64,000 nt of DNA from Celoporthe dispersa (Eukaryota; Ascomycota; Sordariomycetes; Diaporthales; Cryphonectriaceae), in assembly GCA_016584495.1 (NCBI GenBank), contig WAID01000002.1, forward strand, positions 124,001-188,000, read 5' to 3'. Below are positions 24,079 through 36,129 of this stretch, one piece after another. The notes under the pieces were generated by a model, which worked only from the letters and a program-made list of their open reading frames with translations, was not told the DNA's origin and did no database searches. Positions within the stretch are counted from its first letter, which is position 1, and the number at the start of each line of letters is the position of its first letter. A program made the translations under genes and the position numbers.

Positions 24079-25560
24079 GTGGTTGGGGAGGAGGGGGCCC
24101 AGCTAAAGAATCGAGTTTCGAGTGTCCAGTGAGCGGCAGAATTCCAAACTTTTTTTTTTTTTTTAGAGGCGTCTACTATTCTGTAGTAAGTATGCTGGAG
24201 GGGCTTCTTCGGTAAATTTCTGCCGGGCGGTCAGGACCTGCAGCGTCCAGCTACGGGCCGATAGCGCTGATAAGGGGTCCCTGTGGAGGATTTTGTCAGC
24301 GGGTCGAGCCGCTGTCTGTCTGAATGAGACCTCAACGTCATGCCTTTCTGTGTGCTCATAATGAGCAGTAGTATGACTTATCTTCTTGTTGCATACTCAA
24401 AAGTCATGCTACCTGCCTGGATAGAAAGTATTGCCATGCTTGTGGACATTTCAAACTGTCTGGTGATTTATTTTTTCCCTTCCTTGAGACGCACCAAGCT
24501 CAGGAACAAGCCTGTTCCAAGGTGAAGCTATTCGTTGCCGTGATCAATGTCCCTGCGATTTCGAGAAATGTTGCATATGTCTTTGCTACCTGCAACGGAA
24601 ACCCATGAAATATATATATTATTTGATTCAAGTAACAAGTCATTGCTTGTGAATCCACCAAAACTCAAATGTCTATGGATTGAGCATTAGGGGGGAATTA
24701 GCAACGAGATTGGGAACAAGTGATAAGAATCAAGAGAGTATGACAGAATGTTCGACCGGACTCCTCGGGTGTCTAACATAGTAGGCTTGCGCTCCATCTT
24801 CTCCACAAATGACAGTGCAACCTCTACCTGCCATCATATACTTTGGTCAGACAAGGTGGGAAGGGGTTCAAGAAAAAGTAGAAGCAGTCATGATGTATTT
24901 GGGATACTGGTTAGAGCAAGAGAGAGAGAGAGAGAGAGAAAACGGGACTTGAAGTTTGGTGTAAAGATTAAAGATTGAATGTGGATATGGAAGTTTTTAC
25001 AGTTGAAAATGCTGTATCTATGCTGACTAGAGGCTCGAGCTGCCTCAACTCGGATACAAGAACTATTTATTTGAGTATGAGATATACTGGACCTTGAACC
25101 ATGTGAATTTCTCATATTGTGGCACCTCAGTCCCTTACTTTTCCCATGTCCATCCACAGCATCTGTACCTCTTTTTCATGTCCCATGCTTTCTAGGAAGA
25201 AGCAGCAGGCCTACTTCCGTCCTAACCTCAGAGCCGGATAGTTCTATTCACACCACAAGGCATGCCAGCTTACATCCTGAGCCTGAAAGGAGTGGCAATA
25301 ATAAGTGAGGCTTGGTATCATCTGATCTTATTCATGATCTCATTTTATACAATCGGGTATATGTACACCACATTTCAGACCATCCACGCCCGCCCAGCCC
25401 ACATAAAAGGGGAAAGCCTTGCCGACTCCCTCCCATCCCAAGATCCTTGCTACAACTCCAGCTCCAAAAGCAAGGCGCACATAAAACATGCGCATAAAGG
25501 TGGTGGGGGAGAAAAAAAATATAAGAATTCTAAGGACCACAGCAGTGTGCTGGTCCGTGC
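24079..25560. other. Intergenic region between TRM1 and sugar transporter
   Basis: Promoter side of TRM1 and 3' side of the transporter. Contains a T-run near 24150-24164 and a GA microsatellite near 24916-24938. No convincing gene. Confidence 0.6.
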
Positions 25561-27141
25561 TTAAGCCTCGAGGTGCTCCGTCCTGTAGGACACCTTCTCG
25601 GTGGTCTCCACGACGCCCTGCGCCTGCTTGCGGGTCGGGTCGCCGATGGTCTCGCCGTTCTCGTCCTTGTACCCGATCTGGGACTCGCGGAAGCCGTCGA
25701 GCTCCTTCTTGTAGACGGTGTTGAGGAAGATGGGGTAGACAAAGGACACAAAGAAGCCGACCAGGGGCACGCACATGGCGACGTGGTAGCTCTTGTGGTC
25801 GGCCACCAGGCCCGTGAGCGAGGGGGAAGAGGGCGCCGCCCGACACGGCCGCCACGACGAACGAGCTGCCGCGCTTGGTGTGCCGGCCCAGGCCGCGGAT
25901 GGACAGGGTGAAGATGGTGGGGAAGACACACGACTCGAAGAAGAGCACGAGGCTGAGGAAGGCGATGCCGCCCTCGCCGTAGATGCCCATGGACAGCGCG
26001 ATGAAGACCATGATGGCGGACATAAACACCATCAGCACGAGGCGCGGCTTGATGTACATCATCATCCCGGCGGCGGCGAAACGGCCGATGGCGAAGAGGC
26101 CCTGGGCGATGGCATAGCGGTCGCTGGCCTGGGCGGAGGTGATGCCGGCGGACTCCTCGGCGTACGATATGAAGTTGGCGGCGACGCCAACCTGGGCGCC
26201 TACGTAGCAGAACTGTGCGGCGACGCCGAACCACAGCTTATACTGCTTGGACATGGGCTTGTCCTCGTAGCCGGTCAGGCCGGCGGACTGCTCGGCCTGC
26301 AGCTCCATGTCGGCGTCTGTGACCTCGGGGATGGGCGAGAAGAAGAAGACGATGGCGAGCAGGAAGACGAAGGCGGCGATGCCGAGGTAGGTCCACTGGA
26401 CCTTGGAGATGTCGCTAGGGTCGGTGTTGCTGAAGAAGACACGCGAGGCGAGCAGCGGGGCCATGACGGAGCCGATGGCCTGGAAGGATTGTGACAGCTC
26501 CAGGCGGAACTCGGACAGGCGGGGCGGGCCGCAGGTGGCGATGAAGGGGTTGGCCGAGGTCTCGAGGGTGCTGAGACCGCTGCCGACGATGAACAGGCTG
26601 CCGCAGAAGCCGCCAAAGGACCTCTTGACGGCGGAGGGCCAGAACATGAGGGCGCCGACGCCGTAGATGCACAGGCCGGCGATGAAGGTCCACCTGTAGC
26701 CGAACTTACGAACCAGCCAGCCCGAGTACGTGGGGGGGCCGATGAGGTAGGCACCAAAGTAGGCGGCTTGCAGGCCTGTTGATCTCTCCAGGTCAGCTGC
26801 TGCCACCCTAAGACGGAAGGGAGAGGGAGAGAGAGAAAGAGAGGATGTGCGAGCTGTTGGGGGGCCGGGAGAGACTTACCACCTGCCTTGGCGGCTGTGA
26901 TGTTGAGCGCGGTCTGGAACTTGGCGTTCAGGACATCCAGCAGACCATAGGCGAAGCCCCACAGGAAGAAGAGGATGGTCACGAGGGTGATGGGCAGGAT
27001 GGACTGCCTGACGGTGAGGGCAGAAGCCCCCGTGAGGCCGCGGTTCGAGACATTCTTGTTGTGCGTGTTGACCTCGGCGCTGGAGGGCTGCCGCTGCTCG
27101 TGGATCTCCTGAGGAGTGGGCTCCTCGTTCCGGCCGAACAT
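25561..27141 (-). CDS. MFS sugar transporter, FHS (fucose/glucose/galactose permease-like) family, ~498 aa
   Basis: A plasma-membrane proton-coupled sugar permease by family. Twelve hydrophobic segments are visible, beginning with ILPITLVTILFFLWGFAYGLLDVLNAKFQ, where the FFLWGF and N-containing motif mark the FHS family, followed by STGLQAAYFGAYLIGP and YSGWLVRKFGYRWTFI. The cytosolic mid-loop lies around PIPEVTDADMELQ. C-terminal hydrophilic tail ends SYRTEHLEA. One intron at 26797-26879 (83 bp) splits the protein after TM1. A five-C run (minus strand; 25822-25826) must lose one base to pass from GGALFP to SLTGLVADHKSYHVA; without this the protein would run into an unrelated Arg-rich tail. 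The exact sugar cannot be told. Confidence 0.9.
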
Positions 27142-28776
27142 CTTGGGAGGGTCCTGCTGCTCTAGGCGAGGTGACGAGGGAGAGAAGGAGGTGAAGGAGG
27201 AGGAGGAGTGTCAAGCGAGTTGACCTCGAGAAGCCTTAGGGAATAGAGTGAAGAAGGGGGAAGGGGGAGGAGGAGGGACCCGAGATGAGAGGTGAAGTGA
27301 CAGGAGGTAGTGATGAGGCCCTCTGCATCATGTCCAAGGTGGCTAACCCTCCAGGTCTTATTATACTTGACATATCTCTTGGGCCATGGGTTGAGGTCCC
27401 GCCGTCTCGCATCTGGCCACCCGAGCGGGTCTCGTCGAGGTTCACTCACGACAGTAGTAAAAAAGAAAATAATAAGAAAAAGAGGTAAGGAAAAGAAAAA
27501 GAACCCCCCCCCCTGCAAGCGGCCAGGCCGCCCACCGACGACCCCAAGCTCACAGCCTAGTGCCTCGCTCCTTCCATGTTACCACCTACCATCGTATCTT
27601 GGCGCCAGGTTTAAACTCCAGCCAGGCTCGCCGCTAGCCTGAGTCGAAAGGACCTGGGCCTCTCCTCCCCAATCGCCAATCGAACCCAAGACGGTATCTA
27701 ACAAAACGGCTCACACTAGGCCCCTTTGGGCATATGAACCCGCGGCCTCATTCGCCAGCCTCTTGCCTGCTTTTACTACGAATATGGTATAACACAGCGG
27801 GTTCGCACGGCCGGAGGGGTTAGAGAGACGGGGGTAGCCGTGCCAGCCCACCGGGACCATCCTTTCCCCTTTCCTGCAAAGACTGGCCTCGACCTTCACT
27901 GGGCTAGAGAGAGAGAGACAGAGAGTGAGAGAGAGAAGGAACGAGGCAAGTGCCGTCTAGCGCGCATGCCAAGGGGTGGCCACCCCCACCCCTCCAAACA
28001 ACCTCGTCGCCCTGCCCGAGGCCGACGAGACGGACGACGCGCTAAAGAGAGAGCTGAGGAGGGTGCTTGAACTTTACCGAACGTCCATGGGAGGGGTCCC
28101 CCCAGGTTTCTCGTGTGCTTGGCGGGGCCGAGATCTGGGGAAAACTCGCCGCACATTTGAGCGACAGATATCACGATCATCAGGATGGCGGGGTTTGGGG
28201 GGCCGGGGGCTGGTAGCTCGACCGACGCGTCGGGAGTTGCTACCGACTACTGCTCGTGGGGTCTGGCTTGGCACGGAGAAAATCACCCTGTGTGAGGAGT
28301 GAGAGAGAGTGTGTGTGTGTGTGAGGAAGGGGTCAGGCCCTGGGCGTGGCAGGAGGCAGAGGTAGGGCTGCTGGTTCGTGTGTGTGTTCGTGTGTGCTTG
28401 TGGGGTGTGATTTTTTGTTATATCGCAGCTCTCGGCGCACACAAGAAGAGAACCAACCCCGGCGGATGCTATTTTTTTTTTTTTTTTTGGTTTTTGGATA
28501 AAGGCTTGAGGAGGCAACCAGCCGCTGGTCATGGATGAGGGACTTCTCCCGTCATGTGACGAGGACACGATGATAAACATGACACGCCAAACACTCGTAC
28601 AAGCGTACTGTACCCACTCTCTCGGGCTACTCACCCCAGATGGTCCAGAACCCAAGGTCGCCCCACGCTCTCCGGCCTGGGGGAGAGCAGACCTCAGCAA
28701 GGACCCAGCAGCCAGAGCAACCCCACGGGGTAACAGTCCCGAATCAGTCAATGCCCCCCCCCCACCAAAAAAATTG

Positions 28777-28834
<58 letters not shown>

Positions 28835-30584
28835 TCCTCTCCACATGGCCCAGCGGACCACAGAGGGCCGGCCGGTGTTCCCACTTTCCTCTCAGGCTGG
28901 GCGGGACCCCCTTTTCCCTCTCTCATCTCACGTGCTTGTTGTGCATTAGCCCGCCGCCGCGCCACGAGGAGATCACGCGGAGACGGGGCGGCGTCCTGCG
29001 AGTCATCGCCTCCGAGATGATGATGCTGGTGATACTTGCGGCGCCGGAGATCTTTTTTTCCTTCATCTTTTTAAAAATAAAAAAGAACGCGCGTGCACCT
29101 GACTTGACTGGCTGACTGACCATGGCCTTCCCGGCTCAGCCTCAAACCCCCCCCACCCGTGCTGTATTCCATAATGGAGATGATGCCAGATAGACTGATG
29201 ATTCGCTTCACACCCAGCAACCCGTACCCACTTGGTCCTTTTCTTCCATGTCGGAGCAGATTCTAGTTGCGCCGGGGGGAAAAGGCTGGGGAAGGGGAGT
29301 TGACTTTTGTGTATTGTGTACATGAGCAGAGAATACGGGGTAAAAGACGGGGCACTGGTATCATAGTCCACTGGAGGTCAGCCAGTCAGTCTGTCAATGC
29401 AGCAGCACACGACACTCTTTCCTCTTAGCAAACCTACTATGGAGTTCCATGTAGTCAAGAACCCCTGGATGAGCCGCATCCCATGGCGTTCTTTTTCTTT
29501 CCCCTTTCTCTTCCCCATGTTCTCTTTTTGGCGCTGGCTGGCCTTGGCAAGACAGCCAATGCTTCGTAGTCTCCCCGAGAAGAGGCCGTAAGTGGTATGG
29601 TGTGGACGCCACGCTCAACAATAGGATCACAAGAGAGAAAAGATTGTGTATGTGTGTGAGTGAGAGAGAGAGAGCGAATATAGTTCCGTCGTGATACTGA
29701 TGATAATGAACAGAGTCGCAGATGAGGCGGCGGCGGCGACCTACCTTGATTCGAGCTGGCGGAAACTCAAGTCATGGACAAGGCTATTAGGCTTGACAGT
29801 ACTAGAAATTACACTATTATTTATCGTCATGACACGCACTCTGGTCAAACGCCAAAGACCGCGCCGCTTCTGGCTCTAGAGTCACTACCAAAAGTAGTAA
29901 GTACAGCCGAACAGGAAAAATGAAAAACGAAATCAGAAACAAAAAAAAAAAAAAAAGCACACGAAAAGGGGACGAGCGAGCACAGTCAAGCTCCTGTGCA
30001 GCCCGGCCCCTTGCATCACCAAGGCCACCCTCTTGAGAAGAATCAAGTCGTATCAATCTTGCTGCGTCTGCTAGACTGAGAATCCTGATAGATGTGATTA
30101 ATCAAGTGCGTCTAGTCACAAGAACCAGACGTCGCCAGGACCCCAATCCTCCGCCATCCTGATGCGTGGTTCCTCTCCGGAGGTCTTCGCAGCAAGGCGC
30201 GTCGAACGACGACCTGTTATCTGAGAAATCCGCCTTCAATTAAGGGGGGGTGGGGGTGGTGGTATAATCACTGCAGTCGTCTGACTCCGGAGGCTAACAC
30301 TCGTTGTCCGAATGGTCCCTGGACCTATGACCATCATGCGGGCGACATTTAGGTCTGTTTTGTCCTGAGGCCATATAGCATTGGTGCCGTGGATCTTGGG
30401 AGTATGCGGTACTATTGTTACACTGTCCATCACGTGGCCCGCCAATCATGCCGGGCCTAGATGGACAAGGTTGCTAATGCTCCTCTGTCGTCGCTTTCGG
30501 CTGGCTGATCGTGGAGCACGAGGACGACGAGGGTTCACTATCTGCTGTATCATCCGACTGACTAGGAGTTGGTAGTGAGGTCTC
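27142..30584. other. 3.4-kb intergenic region with microsatellites
   Basis: Promoter side of the transporter and 3' side of the BTB-bromodomain gene. Holds a CT array at 28781-28825, T-runs near 28472-28488, short GT and GA tracts, and an A-run near 29941. One short coding-like stretch near 27976-28103 is discussed among the findings. No gene that I can support. Confidence 0.55.
28781..28825. repeat. (CT)n microsatellite
   Basis: About 45 bp of nearly perfect CT repeat, ending in CTATCTCTC. Confidence 0.95.
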
Positions 30585-32132
30585 CTAGTGCTCGTCGCTG
30601 CCCTCCATCTTCATGAGCCATTTGTTCATCTGGGAATACTTGTCCATAAAGGTCTTCTCGAGTTTCTCGCAGGCAGCCCAGATGGTGTCGGTAGGCTTCC
30701 AGTAGGTCTTGCAGTTAGTGAAGATCTGCGTCATGTCGGCCAGAAATTCTTCCTCGCTGGTGTACGCGTTTGTGTCCATCTTGGCCTTCATGGTGGACAG
30801 GTCCATGGGCTTCGCGATCTTCTCAAAGTAGTCGGGCACGTTGTCAACGAGCGGGTCGACTGGGTCTTTGAACGGGCCAACCAGGCGGGTCCAGAATCCT
30901 GGGAGCAAGAAGAAGAGAAAAGGAAAAAAAGAAGTCAGTTAGCCCCATATCGTTCGTTTATCAGAAGATCATAGCATAGAACGTGATCAATAGCTCCTGG
31001 TAACGCACCTGGTCCCGAGAGCATGCGAGCCAGCAGGTCCTGGCAGAACAGCAGCTTCTGTTCGGCGGTGAACTCCTGGGGCTCGCCATTCGCAGCGATA
31101 TTAGATCGACGACGAGGAGCAGCCTTGACAACGGTCACTGCCTTGGCCTTGCGAGCGGCAGCCTTGGATGCCGATCCGTTGGGGAAACACGTCGGGGCGG
31201 CGCTGCTTCTTGGGGGATAGCAGGAAAGCCGGGTCGGCCTCCTCCTCATCTTCCTGGTCGAGGTAGTGCACCACCTTGCGCTGTTGCTGGGCCGGCGTGA
31301 AGCTGGCAGCGGTGCTGCTGCTGCTGCCACCAACCTGGGCGAGGGGCAGGGTGTCTGGCCTGCTCATGGCGAGCACCAGCTCGCTGAGGACCTCCTGGGG
31401 CAGAGACTTGGCGAACTCGGCGTTGCCCTCAGATGATCGGACGTACTCGGCAGCCCACTCGAGAAGAAGCCTCCGCATGGACGACCCCTCTGGTGTGTCC
31501 TTCCAGACCTGTACCAGCAAAGGAGCGGCGGGGATGCGCTCCGTAGCCTGCCGGACATCCATCATGGCCTCGAGTGTGTGGTCGCAGAGGCCCTCGATCT
31601 CCAGGGTGTGGCCCAGCTTCCAGACGCCCACCAAGACTTCATACGATGGCATGGGCGCATCGGTCGGGAAGACCATGCCTGTGTACATGAACTGCTGGGC
31701 GAAGCCAAAGACCTCCACAAAGGTGTCGGGAAGCCTGACGATGGATTCTATGGCATCCTCTCCCTGGTTGGCAAAGTGCTTGCGGTAGTAGGCTGACTTG
31801 GCGCATAGGAAATCCTTCTGGATGGCAAAGGCACCTCCTCAGGGCCCACCAGCGCAACAACGAATTGAGGGTGAGGCTCGAGCCACGAGAAGGGCGCAGG
31901 GGCTATATCCTTGGAACCTGTGGCGGTGGCTGCTGCAGCGGTGGTCTGAGGGGGAGGGTCCTCAGCGGGAGGGGGCCGAAGAGACTGCAGGAGCAGCAGC
32001 CCCTACAGGCGGTGCGGTCGATGTATCGGGGGGTTGGTGTTCTTGTTGTTGTTGTTGTTGTTGTTCTTGTTGGAAGCTCATTGTCTCGATAAATCGTTGT
32101 GGTTGTGGTTGCAGGCCTCTGAGTGTGGTCAT
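30585..32132 (-). CDS. BTB/POZ domain plus atypical bromodomain protein
   Basis: Probable nuclear chromatin or transcription protein. From the ATG at 32081 it is ~461 residues: a Gln-rich N-terminus, a fungal BTB/POZ domain (VVALVGPEEV, FAIQKDFLCAKSAYYRKHF, VFGFAQQFMYTG), a helical region, an acidic QEDEEEADP patch, a basic AAARKAKAVTVVKAAPRRRSN segment resembling an AT-hook/NLS, then a C-terminal bromodomain (PFKDPVDPL, PDYFEKIAKPMDLSTMKAKM, IFTNCKTYWKP). In the canonical fold NC..YN supplies the acetyl-lysine-binding Asn; here the codon is TGG, giving Trp. Intron 30899-31008 joins SGP to GFWTRL in phase. Breaks: extra C at 31971-31975, missing base near 31827-31831, extra T at 31185-31187; corrected, the frame closes. 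An in-frame ATG at 32132 would add 17 residues. Divergent from the next gene. Confidence 0.82.
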
Positions 32133-33358
32133 GCTGAGTTAGTATTTATGTTGTGTGCTTTGGGGGGAGTCCAGGGAGGGGGAAGTTGATGGGTGTGAAG
32201 ACGGCAAGCTAAAATCTTGTCTGCAGAGATGGACGACAGCTTGGTAGGGACACCAGAAGGAAAAGAAGAAGAGGAAGAACAGTAATCGGATCTGTCAAGC
32301 AGGCAACATTGACTAAGCAATACTTGGTGTTGACGAAGGAAAGGCCTACTGTATCGTGGATGGATGCAGTCTTGACGAGTCTGGAAGGTCTTGTTGGGTG
32401 AGAGCGCAGAGACAAAGAAGAGTTAACCTCTGCAGCAACAACTTATACCATCAAGGTCCTAGCTGATAAGATCCTGACAGCAGAGGGTTCAGATATGAAG
32501 GTTTGATGAATGTTTGTTGAGATCAGGGGTTGAAAATGAGCGTGTGTGAGTGAGTCCAAGGCCTTGAGATAACGTGAGTTGCAGGTGTGGGTGAGCTGCA
32601 GCAGCGTCTGAACTTTCAAGGTGAAATGCTCCTCCCTCAGTGAATCAGAAGGGTGAGTGACGCTGATGACTAATCCACCTGAGAGCAGGTGCTGCTTGCC
32701 CCACCTCTGTGGAGGGGAGCAACAGTCACAAAGGTTCTCACATTCCTCAACCCATCGTCACTTCAGTCAGGTATCTTGCAGCATTGACTTGCTTTGTTTT
32801 TTCTCCTTGATTTCTGAGCCTTACCCAAGGCATGGTCGAGAAATTGTGTCGACCAATGATATCTACTACACTGCACTGAATTCCACCCATTTCCCCACCC
32901 ACCGAGGCCAAACTCAGTGCTCACCTTTCTTTTGTTCACGCACAACCACTCGCTGATGATCCAATCAAATTCCCAGATGAGTTGGACTGTTGTCTTGCAC
33001 AGCCTCCAGATGTGCATGGGCGCCTTCAACGCTGCGTCACGCTGGTCCCAGATTGGCTCCAGTCCCCAGCCACAGTACACGACAGCAGCAGCCCAGACCT
33101 TGCCCAGGCGGGAGAAAAGCCGCGAAGGAATCGACACTTTCTCGGGAGGAGATGGTGTGGGCGTCGCAAGCTAACCTGCGCCAGGCGGCCTCACGGGAAT
33201 GAGTGGATGGTATATATGTTCTTGTTCAGCTGACGTGTCTCTCTCTTGCCAGTCCCCATCACTCAGCTCTACATCATATTTATTGTAGGATTAAGCCAGT
33301 CAATTTAGAGAGGAAGAGAGAGAGAGAGAGAGAGATACTGTACTGAGTCTCTTCCTCC
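32133..33358. promoter_or_regulatory. Shared divergent promoter region
   Basis: 1.2 kb between the divergent BTB-bromodomain gene and the 185-residue gene. Pyrimidine-rich and GA tracts (for example near 33311-33335, just upstream of the + gene) are present. No specific operator identified. Confidence 0.4.
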
Positions 33359-33916
33359 ATGGGCTCCGACACCTCTCGTCACTGTCTCGACGTCAGCACC
33401 CCTGGACCCGCCGAGCCTCGAGGGCCTAGTATGCCACCTGCACCACCCATCGCCATGGGCTTCCCGCTGCAGTCACCCTTCCCCGCCCAGCACGAGCGCC
33501 TCCTCCTCGAGCTGCTGCCCCTCAAGACCAGCGAGGCCTTCCGCGGCTGGATCACCAGCCCCCTCGTCCAGGGCTCGTGGCGTGAGTTCTGCCACGACTT
33601 CCTCGCGCGCAACCAGTCGGCCCCAGAGGCGGACAAGGACCTGGTCGCCAAGCAGGCCACCGACGCCATCCGGTCCAGGACGACCAAGTACGTCGCCTAC
33701 CACCCGGCCAAGAACGACTGGACGGCCGAGGACCATCATATTAGGTTCATTGTGACCCTCGTCGAGGACAACCGCCTCAAGGGTGGGATCTGGACCGATG
33801 TGGATCGGCACAGCAGACAGGTCGAGATCGCGAGGGCTGCGTACGAGGTTCTGGGCTACCTGAGGGTGATGGCGGCGGTTGGTATGGACGCGAGCCCACC
33901 GTCGTATGATGCTTGA
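33359..33916 (+). CDS. Uncharacterised protein, 185 aa
   Basis: Intronless frame with strongly C/G-ending codons, as in the other real genes here. The first 40 residues are Pro/Ser-rich and disordered-looking; from about residue 44 a compact, mostly helical, charged domain runs to about residue 175 (LLLELLPLKTSEAFRGW, WREFCHDFLARNQ, RTTKYVAYHPAKNDWTAEDHHIRFIVTLVEDN). No signal peptide or membrane segment. I do not recognise the family. It shares a divergent promoter with the BTB-bromodomain gene. Confidence 0.7.
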   Translation: MGSDTSRHCLDVSTPGPAEPRGPSMPPAPPIAMGFPLQSPFPAQHERLLLELLPLKTSEAFRGWITSPLVQGSWREFCHDFLARNQSAPEADKDLVAKQATDAIRSRTTKYVAYHPAKNDWTAEDHHIRFIVTLVEDNRLKGGIWTDVDRHSRQVEIARAAYEVLGYLRVMAAVGMDASPPSYDA

Positions 33917-34369
33917 AAAAAGAAAAAAAAAAGGATGACGAGAAGGGGCTGTGGCAATTTCCCTTTCTTTCTCTAGACGTCAAGAAGACGATTATCACAG
34001 TTACATTTCAGTGAGGCGGTTCTCAAGACTCCTTCTCATGGAGCCAAGATAACCGTGAATCTTTCCAATGGCTACCCTGCTCCGAGAGCTGGCTAGAACT
34101 TTGCGCATCAAAATATCAAAAGGCTAGGTCCTTGGCTTTGTGTGTGTGTGTGCATGTGCGTTGATGAAGCATGCGGAGTGTTGAACCAACACATTGCTGC
34201 CGGTCTAGTGCAGCATCCGGCCGGTGACAGCCTGGGCACCGGGACCGTCGACTTACCCGCGGAATGCGGCCATATGAGAGCTGCAGGCGGCTGTTTGCTA
34301 CCCCCCCCCAAAAAAAGGGGGGGAGGGGGAGGGACAGACCGGACGCCATCCCCCTGCGGCCTGTCTTTT

Positions 34370-36129
34370 TCAATACCTCCAGATCGCGTCGCTCATCCTC
34401 ACGACCTGCCCCATCTCCTTGACATCATGCACCCGCACGACATCAGCACCCCCTCGACCGCCGCAGCAACGGTCGCCGCGGTGCCCCAGATCCTCTCGGC
34501 CGGCCTGGCCACGCCCGTGACCTTGCCGATGAAGCTCTTCCTGCTCGACCCGACCAGCCAGGGCAGGTTCTGCAGGCCGGGCCACTCCCTGAGCTCGCGC
34601 AGGCGCTCGCAGGATGGTGAGGTTCTGGGCGCCCACCTTGGCGAAGCCCAGGCCCGGGTCGAGGATGATGCGCCAGCGGCGGACACCTGCTGCCTCGGCG
34701 GCCGCGACGCGGTCGAGGAGCTCTCTGGCTATGGTGGGGATGAGGGAGCCGCCACCGTCGTCATCCTCGGGCGTGGTGCTGGGCTCGTCGTTGTCGCTCG
34801 GGCCGGGAGAGGAGGAGGAGCTGCTGCTGCTGCTGCTGCTGCTGTAGTCGTTCAGGCTGCTCATCGTGGCCGGCGTGCCGCGCATGTGCATCAGGCACAC
34901 CGTCTTGCCCAGCCTCGCCATGGTGGGCAGCATGGCCGGATCCATGGCGCCGGCTGAGACGTCGTTGACGATGTCTGCGCCCGCCTGGACGGCCGCCTCA
35001 GCCACAGACGCGCGGTACGTGTCGACGCTGACCAGGACATCCCCTGCCCCCGGCTGGCGCGCGGATCAGCTCGATCGCGGGCACCACGCGGCTCAGCTCC
35101 TCGTCCGCCGAGACCTCGGGGCGGCTGGGTGCTGTCGACTGGCCGCCGACGTCGATCATGGTCGCCCCGGAAGCGATCAAGGTGCGGATGGTGCCGGCAA
35201 GCGAGGGTGTGGCGTGGGTGCCGCCGTCGGAGAAGGAATCGGGTGTCATGTTCAGGATGGCCATGACGTGCGTCTTGCGGGAGGGCTTCAGGGCCTGAAG
35301 GGGCGGCTGCGAGCGGGACAGCGGGGTCAGGGTGGTGAGCGGCGGGTCTGCGGGCGCCAGCTCGTTGAGGTAGTCCTGGGTGAACTTCCAGGGGTTCTTT
35401 GGGAAGATGGCCTTGGTCGGGATGAGCCTGTCCTCATGTGAGCCCGTCAGGGTGCCCTCTCAGTCTTGCGGGCAGCGGGCTGTCAACTCACTCTGCAAGC
35501 GGGCGAAGGACGAATTCCCGCTCCAGGATGCCGGCGTGGGGGATCCTGAGCCTCTCGTGGTCGACGGCCTCGTCCTCGTAGAGCAGTATGTCGAGATCGA
35601 TGTTCCGCGGCCCCTTGTCGAAGAGCTTCTTCCGGCCCATGAGCCTCTCGATGTCCTGGAGCTGGTCCAGCAGCGCGAGCGGCTCCAGCGCCGTCTCTAC
35701 CTCGCAGGCCCCATTGACGAAGCGGTCCTGGTCAGCATAGTACATGGGCTCGGTCTCCCACAGGCTGCTCGTCCTCTTCACCCTGATGCCCCTCGCGTCC
35801 ATCTCACGACAGGCCCGCTCGATCTCGGCGATCCGATCACCGAGGTTGCTGCCCAGGGCGATGTACGCCGTCCTCGCCTGCTGCGTCTTCCCAGTAGCCA
35901 TGTCGCTGGCCCTCTCGATACGGATCTGTCTGGGGAAGGTATATCGGGTGAACGATTTTGGATCCTCCTGGGAAAGTCGCCGAGGACCTGACGAGAAGGA
36001 TTTTCTGAGGCGGATGACTACTACCGCGGTGCCTGGGAGCCGGGTCTGGACCGCTGCTGGTCCTGCAGCTGCATGGTGAAGAGATCTGAAGCCGAAGGAG
36101 CGCAGTGGGAGCAGATGACTACTGCTCAT
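34370..36129 (-). CDS. Folate synthesis enzyme: HPPK (FolK) fused to DHPS (FolP), ~564 aa
   Basis: Makes 7,8-dihydropteroate: HPPK pyrophosphorylates hydroxymethyl-dihydropterin and DHPS joins it to p-aminobenzoate. HPPK part: ALGSNLGDR, SSLWETEPMYY, GPRNIDLDILLY. Intron 35428-35491 (64 bp). DHPS part: ILNMTPDSFSDGG, MIDVGGQST, VSVDTYRASVA, ADIVNDVSAG, CLMHMRGTP, a Ser-run insert, IILDPGLGFAK, GSSRKSFIG, DVVRVHDV. The ATG at 36129 gives a 76-residue Arg/Ser/Ala leader before MATGKTQQ (35901), suggesting mitochondrial import; either may be used. The dihydroneopterin aldolase (FolB) part of trifunctional fungal FOL1 is absent. Frame breaks: extra C in + run 35047-35051, extra base near 34600-34612, missing C in 34449-34453. 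Divergent from the nitronate monooxygenase gene. Confidence 0.9.

Noticed and set aside
28531..29115. 194-codon plus-strand open frame containing a Ser/Leu run
   Set aside because: Much of it is translation of the CT microsatellite; flanks show no coding character.
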